A stretch of 8,527 nucleotides of DNA from Acidobacteriota bacterium (GCA_026706225.1 JAPOZE010000029.1:1-8527), one strand, 5' to 3'; shown: positions 1 through 7,568, counted from the first letter of the stretch. The notes: generated by a model not told the origin, from the sequence alone. Numbers and translations are program-made.

Positions 1-1345
1 ACCGCCCCCTGGCCGATGGCCACCGAAATGGTTTCTCCGGGATACCAGTTGGCATTGTAGATCCGACGCTTCCACTCGGGGGAGGGGATGATTCCGGGAT
101 CTTCGCCAAGCAGATCGATGCCGGTCCTGTTTCCCAATCCCATGGCCTTGGCATGGACTGCTATCTTCTCAATCCCCAGTTTTCGGCCCAGGCGATAGAA
201 AAAGACGTTGCAGGAGGACACGATGGCACGGTGCAGATCGACGCTGCCGTGCCCCTCCTTCTTCCAACAGGCAAATTGGCGGCCGTAGATCTGCGTGCCC
301 CCGGTGCAGAGCTCGGTATGGGTCGGGGTCAGTATCCCTTCCTGCAGGCCGGCGACGGCCAGAAATATCTTGAACACCGAGCCCGGGGGAAAGCGGCTCT
401 GAATCGCACGGTTCTGCATGGGTTTTTGGGGATCCAGCAGCAGTTCGTCCCACTTTTGCCGGCTGATTCGGGTGGCGAAGCTGTTGGGATCGAAAGCCGG
501 GCGGCTCAGCAGGCAGAGAACCTCCCCGGTCCGGGGATCGACGGCGACGGCTGCTCCAGCCTTGTCGCCGAAGGCTCTCTCGGCGGCTCGCTGAATATCG
601 ATATCGATGGTCAGGCGCAGGTTGTTTCCGGCCAGGGGCGGGATCATCTCGATGGTTTCGATCTCGCGTCCGCGACTGTCGACCCGTACCGTCTTTTTCC
701 CGTCGACTCCCCGGAGGATGTGGTCATAGACTCGTTCCACCCCTCTTTGGCGACGATGTCGCCGGGTTTGGCCGTATCTCCGAATATCCCGGATTCCAGT
801 TGACTCTCCGATACTTCGGTCACGTAGCCCAGAAGGTGCGCCGCCACCTCGTATTCAGGGTAGTTCCTGATGGGATGGGGAACCACCTGTATGGCCGGAA
901 GCTCCTGGCGGTGGGCCTCGATGAAGGAGATATCGCCGATTCCCGCATCCTCCTTGAGAACCAGGGGCAAGTACCTGAGGCGCCCTTGCTGCTTCTCGAT
1001 CCGGGATCGCAGGAAGCCGGGCTCGAAATCGAGCCCCCTTGTCAGGAGATCCAGTGAGGACTCGAGCTCCGGGAGGTCCTTCCTGGTCACGCTGAGGGTG
1101 TAGGATCGGCGGTTGTCGGCCAGCGGCCGCCCATAGCGATCCAGGATCCTGCCGCGAGGCGCGACCCAGCGGATGGATCGGATCTGATTCCGCTCGGACA
1201 AGGCGGCATAGTGGTTGTGCCGCAGGATTTGCACCTTCCACAGCCCGGCCAGCAGCACCAGGAATCCCAGGGTCACGAAAACCTGAATCATCGGGATTCG
1301 GGCTTGAGTCGTCTCCTTGTCCTTGTAGAAGTCTCGGAGTTGCAT
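1..1345 (-). CDS. mrdA: Penicillin-binding protein 2 (peptidoglycan transpeptidase of the elongasome), partial, with apparent frameshift
   Basis: PBP2 cross-links peptidoglycan during side-wall elongation, working in the periplasm with RodA and MreBCD. The ATG at 1345-1343 lies 3 bases after the mreD stop. The first frame gives about 202 residues: a short cytoplasmic tail, one membrane anchor (about residues 19-40) and the pedestal signature RGRILDRYGRPLADN. The frame then breaks at 740-743. Reading on from 740 in the next frame restores an open PBP2 sequence of 246 codons to the left edge: VERVYDHILRG, the SxxK active site as PPGSVFK (catalytic Ser codon 378-380), the SxN motif as SCN (207-215), then GNRTGIDLLGE and IGQGAV. 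The KTG motif and C-terminus lie outside the window. The intact catalytic domain after the break suggests a sequencing or assembly error rather than a dead gene. The family call is very secure. PBP2 rather than PBP3/FtsI is supported by the mre context and the GIDLLGEDPGIIPSPEWK stretch. Confidence 0.93.
740..743 (-). other. Apparent single-base deletion in a G-run inside mrdA
   Basis: The minus strand reads GAG GGG TGG AAC here. Adding one G to the four-G run gives GAG GGG GTG GAA CGA, which joins AKEG to VERVYDHILRG, the sequence expected in PBP2 (compare GKxGIExxY in the family). Without it, the first frame runs through unrelated sequence and stops at 644-646. A homopolymer miscount is the simplest explanation. 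A true mutation in this usually essential gene is less likely, and there is no slippery heptamer or obvious downstream structure to suggest programmed frameshifting. Confidence 0.85.
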
Positions 1346-1348
1346 CGA

Positions 1349-1843
1349 TCAGCGTGTTCGTTCTTTCAGGATTCGATCGAAAAGAGTAAAGATCGGCAGC
1401 CCGAGGCCGGCGCAAACCAGGCCGCCCATCAGCAGTGGTTCGAACATCAGGCTCTCGTACCGGTCCAGGAAAGCCACCCGCAGGACCCAGGACAAGAAAC
1501 CGGAGACGAGAAAGGACAGCCCCAGAATGCCTGTGCGCATCATCCAGCCGTCCATCGCAATCATGGTGCCGCCCAGGTAGACCAGGGTGCATGCCGACAA
1601 ATTGCAGAATCCGCTGAGTCCCAGAAGATGGACACCCTGACTGTCCTGCAACAGGCCGACCAGGCTCCCCAGGAAAAGGATCCAGAGCAGGTTGGCCTGG
1701 GTCAACGTCATGTAGAGAAGGACAATCAGCGGCAGATTCAACAAGGAAGCGGCATTGGGGAAGAAGTGGGCGGAGACGCCCTGGATCACCACCATGCCGG
1801 TCAGCAGCAGCACGTCCACCAGAGGTTGCAAGAGGGATTGCAT
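1349..1843 (-). CDS. mreD: Rod shape-determining membrane protein MreD
   Basis: MreD is the small polytopic inner-membrane member of the elongasome that links MreC and MreB to PBP2/RodA. The 164-residue product is in the usual size range (about 160-180) and is almost entirely hydrophobic, with about five likely membrane segments. The stretch GLLQDSQGVHLLGLSGF near residues 63-79 matches the family's typical G-x-x-x-D followed by LG pattern. The start ATG overlaps the mreC stop by one base (TGATG), which points to translational coupling. Only a weak ribosome binding site (ACAGG, 3 bases from the ATG) is visible. MreD proteins diverge strongly in sequence, so the call rests on topology plus its position between mreC and mrdA, and it is strong. 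Confidence 0.93.
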   Translation of the reverse strand: MQSLLQPLVDVLLLTGMVVIQGVSAHFFPNAASLLNLPLIVLLYMTLTQANLLWILFLGSLVGLLQDSQGVHLLGLSGFCNLSACTLVYLGGTMIAMDGWMMRTGILGLSFLVSGFLSWVLRVAFLDRYESLMFEPLLMGGLVCAGLGLPIFTLFDRILKERTR

Positions 1844-2664
1844 CAGCCTGTCGACTCTTTCTTGAGGATCAGGACCTCTTCAAGCTTTTTCATTCGGGCG
1901 GAGATGGCGACCCTGACCTGCTGCGAACCGGTCTGGCCCGAGGTCGCCGAAAGCACGTTTCCGACCAGCAGCCCCTTGGGGTAAATCCGATCCAGTCCCG
2001 ACGTGATCACCCGCTCTCCGGGTGAAGCCTTTTCAGTGAGGGGAACATAGTGAATGGTGGCCGTCTGCCGGCCGGTGCCTCTCAATACGCCGGTAGCACG
2101 GCTGGTTTCCAGCAGGATGCCCACACCGCTGTCCAGGTCCGAGATCAACTGGACCACCGCGCTGTTCCTGGAAACGTGCACGACCCGACCCACGACGCCT
2201 TCGGCGTTGATCACCGGGCAGTCCCAACTGATTCCCGAGCTGGCGCCCTTGTCCACGACCCTGGAGCTGAACCCCATGCGATCGTCTCCACCGATCACGT
2301 TGGCCGCCACGCCGGGCCGGTTCAGAGCGGACTTGACCAGATCCAGAGTCTCCAACCGTTTGAGCCTGAGAACCTCTTCCTTGTAGACCAGAAGGGTCTG
2401 CCGGTAATCCTCGACCTGGCTCTTGAGGCGCTCATGCTCCTTCTTGTCGACCCTCAAGCGGACGTAGTCCTCCCAGAGCCCGCCCAGGCTGCTGATGCCG
2501 CCCACGGTTCCCCTCAGAAACGGCAGGACGAACTCCATGGCCCAGGTACGCAACATGGGAGTGGAACTGACCTTGGGGATCTGGGTGGAGAGCAGGGCCA
2601 GGTGAGCCGCCAGCGTTACTATGACGAGCACTGCTTCTTTTCGCGACTGGAATACCGGCTTCAT
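1843..2664 (-). CDS. mreC: Rod shape-determining protein MreC
   Basis: MreC is a periplasmic scaffold anchored in the inner membrane. It oligomerises and activates PBP2/RodA. The 273-residue product has a short cytoplasmic tail, one membrane anchor at about residues 10-28, a coiled coil at about 70-105 rich in Lys, Glu and Leu, and then the two-lobed beta domain. Family landmarks are VDKGASSGI (137-145), NAEGVVGRVVHVS (153-165), VQLISDLDSGVGILLE (171-186), GVLRGTG (192-198), ITSGLDRIYPKGLLVGNV (220-237) and LEEVLIL (261-267). Length is typical. The gene starts 50 bases after the mreB stop, with a modest TAGGCG ribosome binding site. It overlaps mreD by one base. Confidence 0.96.
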   Translation of the reverse strand: MKPVFQSRKEAVLVIVTLAAHLALLSTQIPKVSSTPMLRTWAMEFVLPFLRGTVGGISSLGGLWEDYVRLRVDKKEHERLKSQVEDYRQTLLVYKEEVLRLKRLETLDLVKSALNRPGVAANVIGGDDRMGFSSRVVDKGASSGISWDCPVINAEGVVGRVVHVSRNSAVVQLISDLDSGVGILLETSRATGVLRGTGRQTATIHYVPLTEKASPGERVITSGLDRIYPKGLLVGNVLSATSGQTGSQQVRVAISARMKKLEEVLILKKESTG

Positions 2665-2714
2665 GGATGTCGCGCCTATGGAGGTTTCCGAGCTTCAGTC
2701 CGGTCGTGACGTCC

Positions 2715-3746
2715 TCAGTAGGAGTCGACAGAGATTTTCTTGAGGAGATTGAAATCCCCCAACATTTGTCCGGTACCCCGGACCACGCAGGACAGGGGAT
2801 CTTCCGCCACTGTGACCGGCAAACCGGTTTCCTCCCGGATGCACTTGTCCAGGTTCCGAAGCAAGGCGCCTCCTCCCGTCAGAATGAGCCCTTTGTCCAC
2901 GATGTCGGCCGAGAGTTCGGGAGGGGTTTTTTCAAGCACCGCCCGGATCGCGTTGACGATGGCCCCCACGCCCTCCGCCAGAGCTTCACGAATTTCACCG
3001 TCAGTGATCACCACGGTTTTCGGAATTCCCTCGACCAGGTTGCGCCCCTTGATCTCCATGGTGACCGGTTCTTCCAGGGGGTAGGCGGAACCGACTTCGA
3101 TCTTTACCTGTTCGGCGGTGCGCTCGCCGATCAGCAGGTTGTGCTTGGCGCGGATGTATCGAATGATGGAGTCGTCCAGCTCGTGGCCGGCCAGCCTGAC
3201 GGAACGACCGTAGACAATTCCCGACAAGGAGATTACGGCGATGTCGGTAGTCCCGCCTCCGATGTCCACCACTAGGTTCCCTGAAGGTTCCGAGACCGGC
3301 AGTCCTGCCCCCAGCGCCGCCACCATGGCCTGCTCCACCAGGTAGACCTCGCTGGCCTTGGACCGGTAGGCGGAGTCGATGACGGCCCGCTTCTCGACCT
3401 GAGTGATTTCCGAGGGGACTCCAATCACGATCCTGGGGTGGACCAGCAACTTGCGGCCATGGGCCTTGCGGATGAAGTAGGTCAGCATCCTTTCCGTGAT
3501 CTTGAAGTCGGCGATCACGCCGTCCTTCAACGGGCGGATGGCGACGATGTTTGCCGGGGTGCGTCCCAGCATGTACTTGGCCTCCCGGCCCACGGCTTCC
3601 ACCGCACCCGTGGATTCGTTGACGGCCACGATGGAGGGTTCGTCGACCACGATGCCCTTGCCCTTGGCGTAAACCAGGGAGTTGGCCGTGCCCAGGTCGA
3701 TGGCGAGGTCGCTGGAAAAGAGGTGGAAGGCGGTTCGAAAACTCAT
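2715..3746 (-). CDS. mreB: Rod shape-determining actin homologue MreB
   Basis: MreB is the bacterial actin that forms short membrane-bound filaments and guides the side-wall synthesis machinery. The 343-residue product is full length. The actin-fold nucleotide sites are all present: phosphate-1 loop DLGTANSLVY (17-26), phosphate-2 loop DIGGGTTD (161-168) and adenosine motif LTGGGALL (289-296). EQAMVAALG (138-146) is the conserved helix that contains the hydrolysis-linked Glu. The first 12 residues (MSFRTAFHLFSS) could form the short amphipathic helix used for membrane contact in Gram-negative MreB. It is the first gene of the leftward operon, about 88 bases from the predicted transcription start. 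The ribosome binding site is weak (ACAGG, 4 bases before the ATG). Identity is essentially certain; it is mreB rather than mbl because it heads an mreBCD operon. Confidence 0.98.
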   Translation of the reverse strand: MSFRTAFHLFSSDLAIDLGTANSLVYAKGKGIVVDEPSIVAVNESTGAVEAVGREAKYMLGRTPANIVAIRPLKDGVIADFKITERMLTYFIRKAHGRKLLVHPRIVIGVPSEITQVEKRAVIDSAYRSKASEVYLVEQAMVAALGAGLPVSEPSGNLVVDIGGGTTDIAVISLSGIVYGRSVRLAGHELDDSIIRYIRAKHNLLIGERTAEQVKIEVGSAYPLEEPVTMEIKGRNLVEGIPKTVVITDGEIREALAEGVGAIVNAIRAVLEKTPPELSADIVDKGLILTGGGALLRNLDKCIREETGLPVTVAEDPLSCVVRGTGQMLGDFNLLKKISVDSY

Positions 3747-3840
3747 TCAGCCTGTTGCTCAAACGGAAACTGGTCGCGTTGGGAGACACCCTGCCCTGCC
3801 CCCGGTCGAAGCGGCCGGCAACCCTGTTGCGATCTACTCC

Positions 3841-3869
3841 AGCATAGCAAAGTTCCCCTTAATTTACAA
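3841..3869 (-). promoter_or_regulatory. Sigma70-type promoter of the mreBCD-mrdA operon
   Basis: On the minus strand, TTGTAA (3869-3864) and TATGCT (3846-3841) are separated by 17 bases. Each matches 4 of 6 consensus positions, and a TGC just before the -10 gives an extended -10. Transcription should start near 3835, leaving a leader of about 88 bases before mreB. The short AT-rich patch stands out from its GC-rich surroundings. This is predicted from sequence only. Confidence 0.65.
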
Positions 3870-3919
3870 ACACTTAACCGGCACCTGTTCGGGGGATTGC
3901 TGTCCCACTTTTCCGCCTC

Positions 3920-3928
3920 TGGTATAAT
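3920..3928 (+). promoter_or_regulatory. Extended -10 promoter for the ppiD-like gene
   Basis: TGGTATAAT contains a perfect TATAAT at 3923-3928 preceded by TGn, the extended -10 form that can work without a good -35 box. No convincing TTGACA lies at the right distance; the nearest, TTGCTG at 3897-3902, is 20 bases away. Transcription would start around 3932-3937, about 75 bases before the start codon at 4010. This promoter is back to back with the mre promoter, their elements about 50 bases apart. Confidence 0.65.
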
Positions 3929-4009
3929 GACATTTTTGTGGTTTGTCCGTTGCAGGTTCACGGCTGTCGCACCATTGGCGGCAGCTCGAACAGGAGAGCG
4001 TGAAGACCA

Positions 4010-5929
4010 ATGATCCTGGATGTCATGCGTCGGCGAAAGCGGTTGTTCGCCTGGTTGTTTCTGCCGTTGCTGGTGGCGGGGCTGGTGGCTTACCTGATCC
4101 CGGGAGCCGGCATGCAATGGGGCCAAGAGATCGGGGCGCCCTTTGTCGCCCGGGTGGGGAGCGCCGAGATCTCGCCGGCGGAACTGAGGGATGCCCTGTT
4201 CCGGTTCCTGCGCAGCAGCCGGGTGCCCTATGATCGCAAGCTGTTGCGGCAGTTGAGGATCGAACAGCAGATCCTCAACCAGCTCATCCGTCGGGAAATC
4301 GTCTTTCAACAGGGACGCCGGCTGGGAGTGGATGCCACATCCGAGGAGATTCAAGAGAAGATTCTGGCCGTTCCGGCCTTTCTTGAAGAGGGGAACTTCT
4401 TCCTCCAGCGATACAAGGCGATCCTGCGCCAGAACGGACTGACGGTGGAGCAGTTCGAGGAGTCGATTCGATACGAGATCATGCAGGAAAAATTGCGTGG
4501 TCTGGTCACCGAGTATGTGAATGTCTCCGACTGGGAGGCTGAGGAAGACTATCGGCTTCGGAACGAGAAGGCCAGAATCCGCTACGCGGTTGTCGACCCG
4601 GCTGCGTTCGAGGGAACGGAATTCATAGCCCTGGATGAAATCCAGGCCCACTATGAAGAGAACAAGTCGACCTACCGCCTCCCGGAGCAGCGTCGGATCG
4701 AGTATCTCCTGGCGGACACCGGCCGGCTGAGGGCCACCTTCGAACCCACCGCCGAGGAGATGCAGGACTATTACCGCGAGAACCGGTCCGAATTTCAGGT
4801 TCAGGAACAGGTTCAGGCGGCTCATATTCTGTTCAAGACCACCGGCGAGTCCCCCGAGTCCGTGCAGAAGATTCGGCAGAAGGCCGAGAGGGTTCTTGAA
4901 GAAGCCAAGGCGGGCAAGGACTTTGCCCAATTGGCGCGGCGGCACTCCGAGGACGGTTCGGCTGCCAACGGCGGAGACCTGGGGTTCTTCGGCCGCGGCA
5001 GGATGGTGCCTGAATTCGAACGGGCGGCCTTCGGCCTGGCCAAGGGCGAGATCAGCGACCTGGTGACCACCCAGTTTGGATTGCACATCGTCAAGGTGCT
5101 TGAAAAGCAGGCCGCTCGCACCCAGGCTTTCGAGGAGGTGAAGGGCCTCATCGAGTCTTCGCTCACCAGCGAAAAGGCCGAGGCGGAGGCAAGAGACCGG
5201 GCCGACAAGGCCTTCCGGCAGACCAGGAATGAACGCTCCTTTGAAGACATTGCCAAGGAGTTGAACCTGGAGACGGAAACCTCGCCCTTTTTCTCTCCGG
5301 GGGCCGCGATTCCCGGGATCGGAAACGCACCGGATCTGTCAACCAGGGTGTTCTCCATGACGGAAGGGGACATCAGCGCACCTCAGCGGGTCCCCAACGG
5401 GTTCGTTCTGGCCCGTCTGGTCCAGGTGAAGCCCTCTGAAGTTCCTGAATTCGAGGAGGTTCGCGGCAGGGTGGAACAGGACGTGGTAACCAGCAAGAGC
5501 AATGCTGCGGCTCAATCCAAGGCAGAGGACCTGGTCAAGAAAGTGAAGGCCGGTCGCAAGTTGTCATCCGCGGCGCGCCGAGCCCGTATCGAGGTCAAGC
5601 TCAGCGATCCCTTCAGCCGCAATGGTTCCATTCCCGATCTGGGCGCAAGCACCGCGCTGGATGAGTTTGCCTTTTCGGCCAAGGAAGGAGAGGTCAGCGA
5701 GCCCATCCAGGTGGGGAGGCGGCTGGTGGTGGCTGTTCTCACCGAGAGGCAGGACATCGATCCGGAAAAGTTTGCCGCGGAAAAAGAGGAAATTCGCGAC
5801 CGGCTGTTGACCCGTAAGCGGCAGACTGTTTTCGATGCCTTCCTGGAAGGGACCAGGACCCGGATGCAGGAACAGAATAAAATCCTGGTGAACCAATCCA
5901 CCCTGGACGAAATCTCCGCCCAACTCTGA
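4010..5929 (+). CDS. ppiD: PpiD/SurA-like periplasmic peptidyl-prolyl isomerase and chaperone, membrane anchored
   Basis: PpiD-type proteins sit in the inner membrane facing the periplasm and assist folding of exported and outer-membrane proteins. The 639-residue length fits (E. coli PpiD is 623). A basic cytoplasmic tip (RRRKR, 7-11) precedes one membrane anchor (about 12-30). A SurA-N-like chaperone region follows (about 45-250). The parvulin domain spans about 266-366 with AHILF (271-275), FAQLARRHSED (305-315), GGDLGFFGRGRMVPEFE (321-337) and FGLHIVKV (356-363). Two further degenerate parvulin-like repeats reach to about residue 600. The ATG at 4010 has an AGGAGAG site at 3992-3998; an in-frame ATG at 4025 is the alternative. 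The gene is divergent from mreB. Family membership is secure. The exact name is less so, since PpiD, PrsA and SurA blend in non-proteobacteria, but the N-terminal anchor and length favour PpiD. Confidence 0.88.
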   Translation: MILDVMRRRKRLFAWLFLPLLVAGLVAYLIPGAGMQWGQEIGAPFVARVGSAEISPAELRDALFRFLRSSRVPYDRKLLRQLRIEQQILNQLIRREIVFQQGRRLGVDATSEEIQEKILAVPAFLEEGNFFLQRYKAILRQNGLTVEQFEESIRYEIMQEKLRGLVTEYVNVSDWEAEEDYRLRNEKARIRYAVVDPAAFEGTEFIALDEIQAHYEENKSTYRLPEQRRIEYLLADTGRLRATFEPTAEEMQDYYRENRSEFQVQEQVQAAHILFKTTGESPESVQKIRQKAERVLEEAKAGKDFAQLARRHSEDGSAANGGDLGFFGRGRMVPEFERAAFGLAKGEISDLVTTQFGLHIVKVLEKQAARTQAFEEVKGLIESSLTSEKAEAEARDRADKAFRQTRNERSFEDIAKELNLETETSPFFSPGAAIPGIGNAPDLSTRVFSMTEGDISAPQRVPNGFVLARLVQVKPSEVPEFEEVRGRVEQDVVTSKSNAAAQSKAEDLVKKVKAGRKLSSAARRARIEVKLSDPFSRNGSIPDLGASTALDEFAFSAKEGEVSEPIQVGRRLVVAVLTERQDIDPEKFAAEKEEIRDRLLTRKRQTVFDAFLEGTRTRMQEQNKILVNQSTLDEISAQL

Positions 5930-5969
5930 TCCTTGCCTGAAATACCCCCGTTTCACTTCGTATGAACGA

Positions 5970-6019
5970 CCCCGTCCCACGGGGCGGTGTCCCGGGAGTG
6001 ACTACCGGTGGCACGACCG
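5970..6019 (+). other. Cluster of short inverted repeats in the 5930-6102 intergenic gap
   Basis: The 173-base gap after the ppiD-like gene contains a perfect 6-bp stem (CCCCGT/ACGGGG, 5970-5984, loop CCC), an imperfect stem (5986-5991 with 6000-6006, one bulge and one G-U pair) and a 4-bp stem (CGGT/ACCG, 6006-6019). The last two share base 6006, so they cannot both form in full. No T-run follows, so this is not a standard intrinsic terminator. It could be an end-of-transcript structure for the upstream gene or a structured leader for the next. I recognise no known riboswitch class, and see no convincing promoter in the gap. Confidence 0.35.
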
Positions 6020-6090
6020 TCAACCCTTTCGGCGTCGGGGGCATCACAACCTGCATTCTCTTGGGAGTCGATCCAGCCAATCGATCGGTA

Positions 6091-6096
6091 AGGAGG
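6091..6096 (+). promoter_or_regulatory. Strong ribosome binding site that fixes the start at 6103
   Basis: AGGAGG lies 6 bases before the ATG at 6103. The open frame extends upstream to another ATG at 5962, but that one has no ribosome binding site and would bury the signal peptide behind a 47-residue Gly/Pro-rich extension. The site therefore decides for 6103. Confidence 0.85.
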
Positions 6097-6102
6097 AAGG
6101 CC

Positions 6103-7488
6103 ATGCAAATGATTGAGCGGGCAACGTGGTGTCTGATTGCCGTTATTCTAATGTCCCCGGCGAGCTGGGCTCGAGACCGAGGCGCCGGCCGAGAAGCCGC
6201 CGCCAGGAGGGCAGTTGGGGCAAGGGAAGCGATGCAGGATCGGCTAAGCGCCATTCGGCTCAGCCGATTCCATTCCGCTCGATCCCTTTTGAGCTGGCGA
6301 AGCCAGCGCCAGCGAGCCAATCAGGTGAGCTTTGAGGGCGACAACTACGTCAGCCTGATTCCCCTGGTCACCAACGAGAATGGAGCCCGCACCAACGTCG
6401 GCCTCAACAACTTCAGCCGGTTTTCGGTGCGCAAGAAGGCCGATCCGGAAGCCAGCGTGCTAGTCCAACTACGCGATCCCTCTGGAAAGCTGGACCGCGA
6501 GGACGCCTTTAGGGTGCGATCGAACGAAATGCGTCAAATCAATCGGATCATGACGTCCCTGCGGCCGGTTGAAGGAGGTGGGGCAGCAACCACCGGATGG
6601 CTGCTGATCTATTCGGATGAACCTATTACCGCCTGGGCCTCGGTAATCCTGGACGGGGTGAACAACGACCCCGCCGTGGAGTTGGCCATCGCGGACCAGA
6701 TCTACAAACCTGCGGCCTACGTAGAGAGCACGGGAACTCCCTCCAACCCGCTTCTCATCCAGTCTTCGGTCAAGGCGGGATCCTTCAAATCTCGTCTGGC
6801 GGTGGTGAACATCGGCAGCGGGCCTGGACGGCTCCGGATCAAGCTCTTTGATCGAACAGGGCGCCCGCAACAGCCGCTCCCTGCCGTCGATGTCGACAAA
6901 GACGGCATGTATGTGAACAACGACATCCGTTCGACCGTACCCGGAACCTGGGGTCAGATCATCATCGAAGTGGAGGACCTCCTCCCCAACGAGGATGATC
7001 GCGAGCCGCTAATCATCGCCACCTCCCTGGTTGAAAGCACCACCGGCCCTTTTGCCGGGTTCATCCCTGCCTTCGCCATGCCGCGGTCCAACACCCCGGC
7101 CATCGCCGGAATCTGGGAAGGCCCGGTGACCGGGGAGATCATGAATGCACAAGTCCGGGTGACGCTCTATCAGGAAAGGGACATGCTCTACGGCCTCCTT
7201 GAGATTCTCAGTGGGACTTTTCCCACCGTCAATCGAGAATTTTTGATTAGAGGGGCCGTCACCAACGGAACCTATGAACTGGAGGTTCGAGATTTTTTCG
7301 ACGACTGCCCCAGGCGGGATGCTCCCTGCGTGTTTTTTGGATATCGAATGTTTGCCCCTTCCATCAGGGAGAATGTCATGAGCGGTGATACCATTTACTT
7401 TGACGGAGCGGACAAATCTGACAAGGGACATTTCAGATTGACCCGGGTCGGTCCCATTTACCCTCCCCCTCCCGCGCCCCCCGAATAG
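6103..7488 (+). CDS. Exported protein of unknown function with duplicated beta-sandwich-like domains and a beta-rich C-terminal domain
   Basis: I do not recognise a named family. The 461-residue product starts with a typical signal peptide (MQMIERATWCLIAVILMSPASWA) with likely cleavage after residue 23, so it should be exported to the periplasm or beyond. An Arg-rich stretch follows (about 24-73). Two similar beta-rich units come next (about 82-193 and 216-324). They share a pattern of a hydrophobic strand, then TNVGLNNFS or SRLAVVNIG, then VQLRDPSGK or IKLFDRTGR, then a strand ending in WASVILDG or IATSLVES. The last domain (about 333-450) starts IAGIWEGPVTG and has alternating short strands, as in small lipocalin-like barrels. 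It contains two Cys (402, 409) that could form a disulfide. The end is proline-rich (PPPPAPPE). Such duplicated units are seen in secreted proteins of Acidobacteriota, some thought to bind surfaces; a function here would be a guess. Confidence 0.85.
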   Translation: MQMIERATWCLIAVILMSPASWARDRGAGREAAARRAVGAREAMQDRLSAIRLSRFHSARSLLSWRSQRQRANQVSFEGDNYVSLIPLVTNENGARTNVGLNNFSRFSVRKKADPEASVLVQLRDPSGKLDREDAFRVRSNEMRQINRIMTSLRPVEGGGAATTGWLLIYSDEPITAWASVILDGVNNDPAVELAIADQIYKPAAYVESTGTPSNPLLIQSSVKAGSFKSRLAVVNIGSGPGRLRIKLFDRTGRPQQPLPAVDVDKDGMYVNNDIRSTVPGTWGQIIIEVEDLLPNEDDREPLIIATSLVESTTGPFAGFIPAFAMPRSNTPAIAGIWEGPVTGEIMNAQVRVTLYQERDMLYGLLEILSGTFPTVNREFLIRGAVTNGTYELEVRDFFDDCPRRDAPCVFFGYRMFAPSIRENVMSGDTIYFDGADKSDKGHFRLTRVGPIYPPPPAPPE

Positions 7489-7514
7489 GGCAGCCACCGC
7501 CAATCCCACCTGGC

Positions 7515-7546
7515 GCGGGGAGAATTTCATTCCTCCCCGCCTTTTT
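7515..7546 (+). terminator. Intrinsic (Rho-independent) terminator after the exported-protein gene
   Basis: A perfect 8-bp GC-rich stem (GCGGGGAG at 7515-7522 with CTCCCCGC at 7533-7540) closes a 10-base loop and is followed by CTTTTT (7541-7546). It starts 27 bases after the stop codon at 7488. This is the clearest terminator in the window and separates the exported-protein gene from the zinc-ribbon gene. Confidence 0.85.
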
Positions 7547-7568
7547 CCTCACCCGCCTTTCGTTCTGC

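Noticed and set aside
644..740. A truncated 233-residue PBP2 as a genuine separate product.
   Set aside because: The last 30 or so residues match nothing in the family, while the shifted frame continues a perfect PBP2, so the short form is best read as a frameshift artefact.
1211..1984. Plus-strand open frame of 257 codons opposite mreD and the start of mrdA.
   Set aside because: It is rich in Gln and His with no domain, and it is antisense to confident mre genes.
3743..5086. Long minus-strand open frame of 447 codons opposite the ppiD-like gene.
   Set aside because: It is antisense to a gene with clear parvulin motifs, spans the divergent promoter region and has no recognisable domain. It is a shadow of GC-rich codon use.
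6009..6025. TGGCACG at 6009-6015 as the -24 box of a sigma54 promoter.
   Set aside because: The required GC of the -12 element is absent at the correct spacing (the sequence there is TCAAC).
5962..6102. Upstream in-frame extension (47 residues) of the exported-protein gene from the ATG at 5962.
   Set aside because: There is no ribosome binding site, the composition is Gly/Pro/Thr-rich and low in complexity, and it would place the signal peptide internally. The ATG at 6103 has a perfect AGGAGG 6 bases away.
6239..6307. Inverted repeats inside the exported-protein gene (ATCGGCT/AGCCGAT at 6239-6268; GCTGGC-GAA-GCCAGC at 6293-6307).
   Set aside because: They lie within coding sequence in an Arg/Ser-rich region, are short, and can be explained by GC-rich codon bias; no regulatory role is supported.
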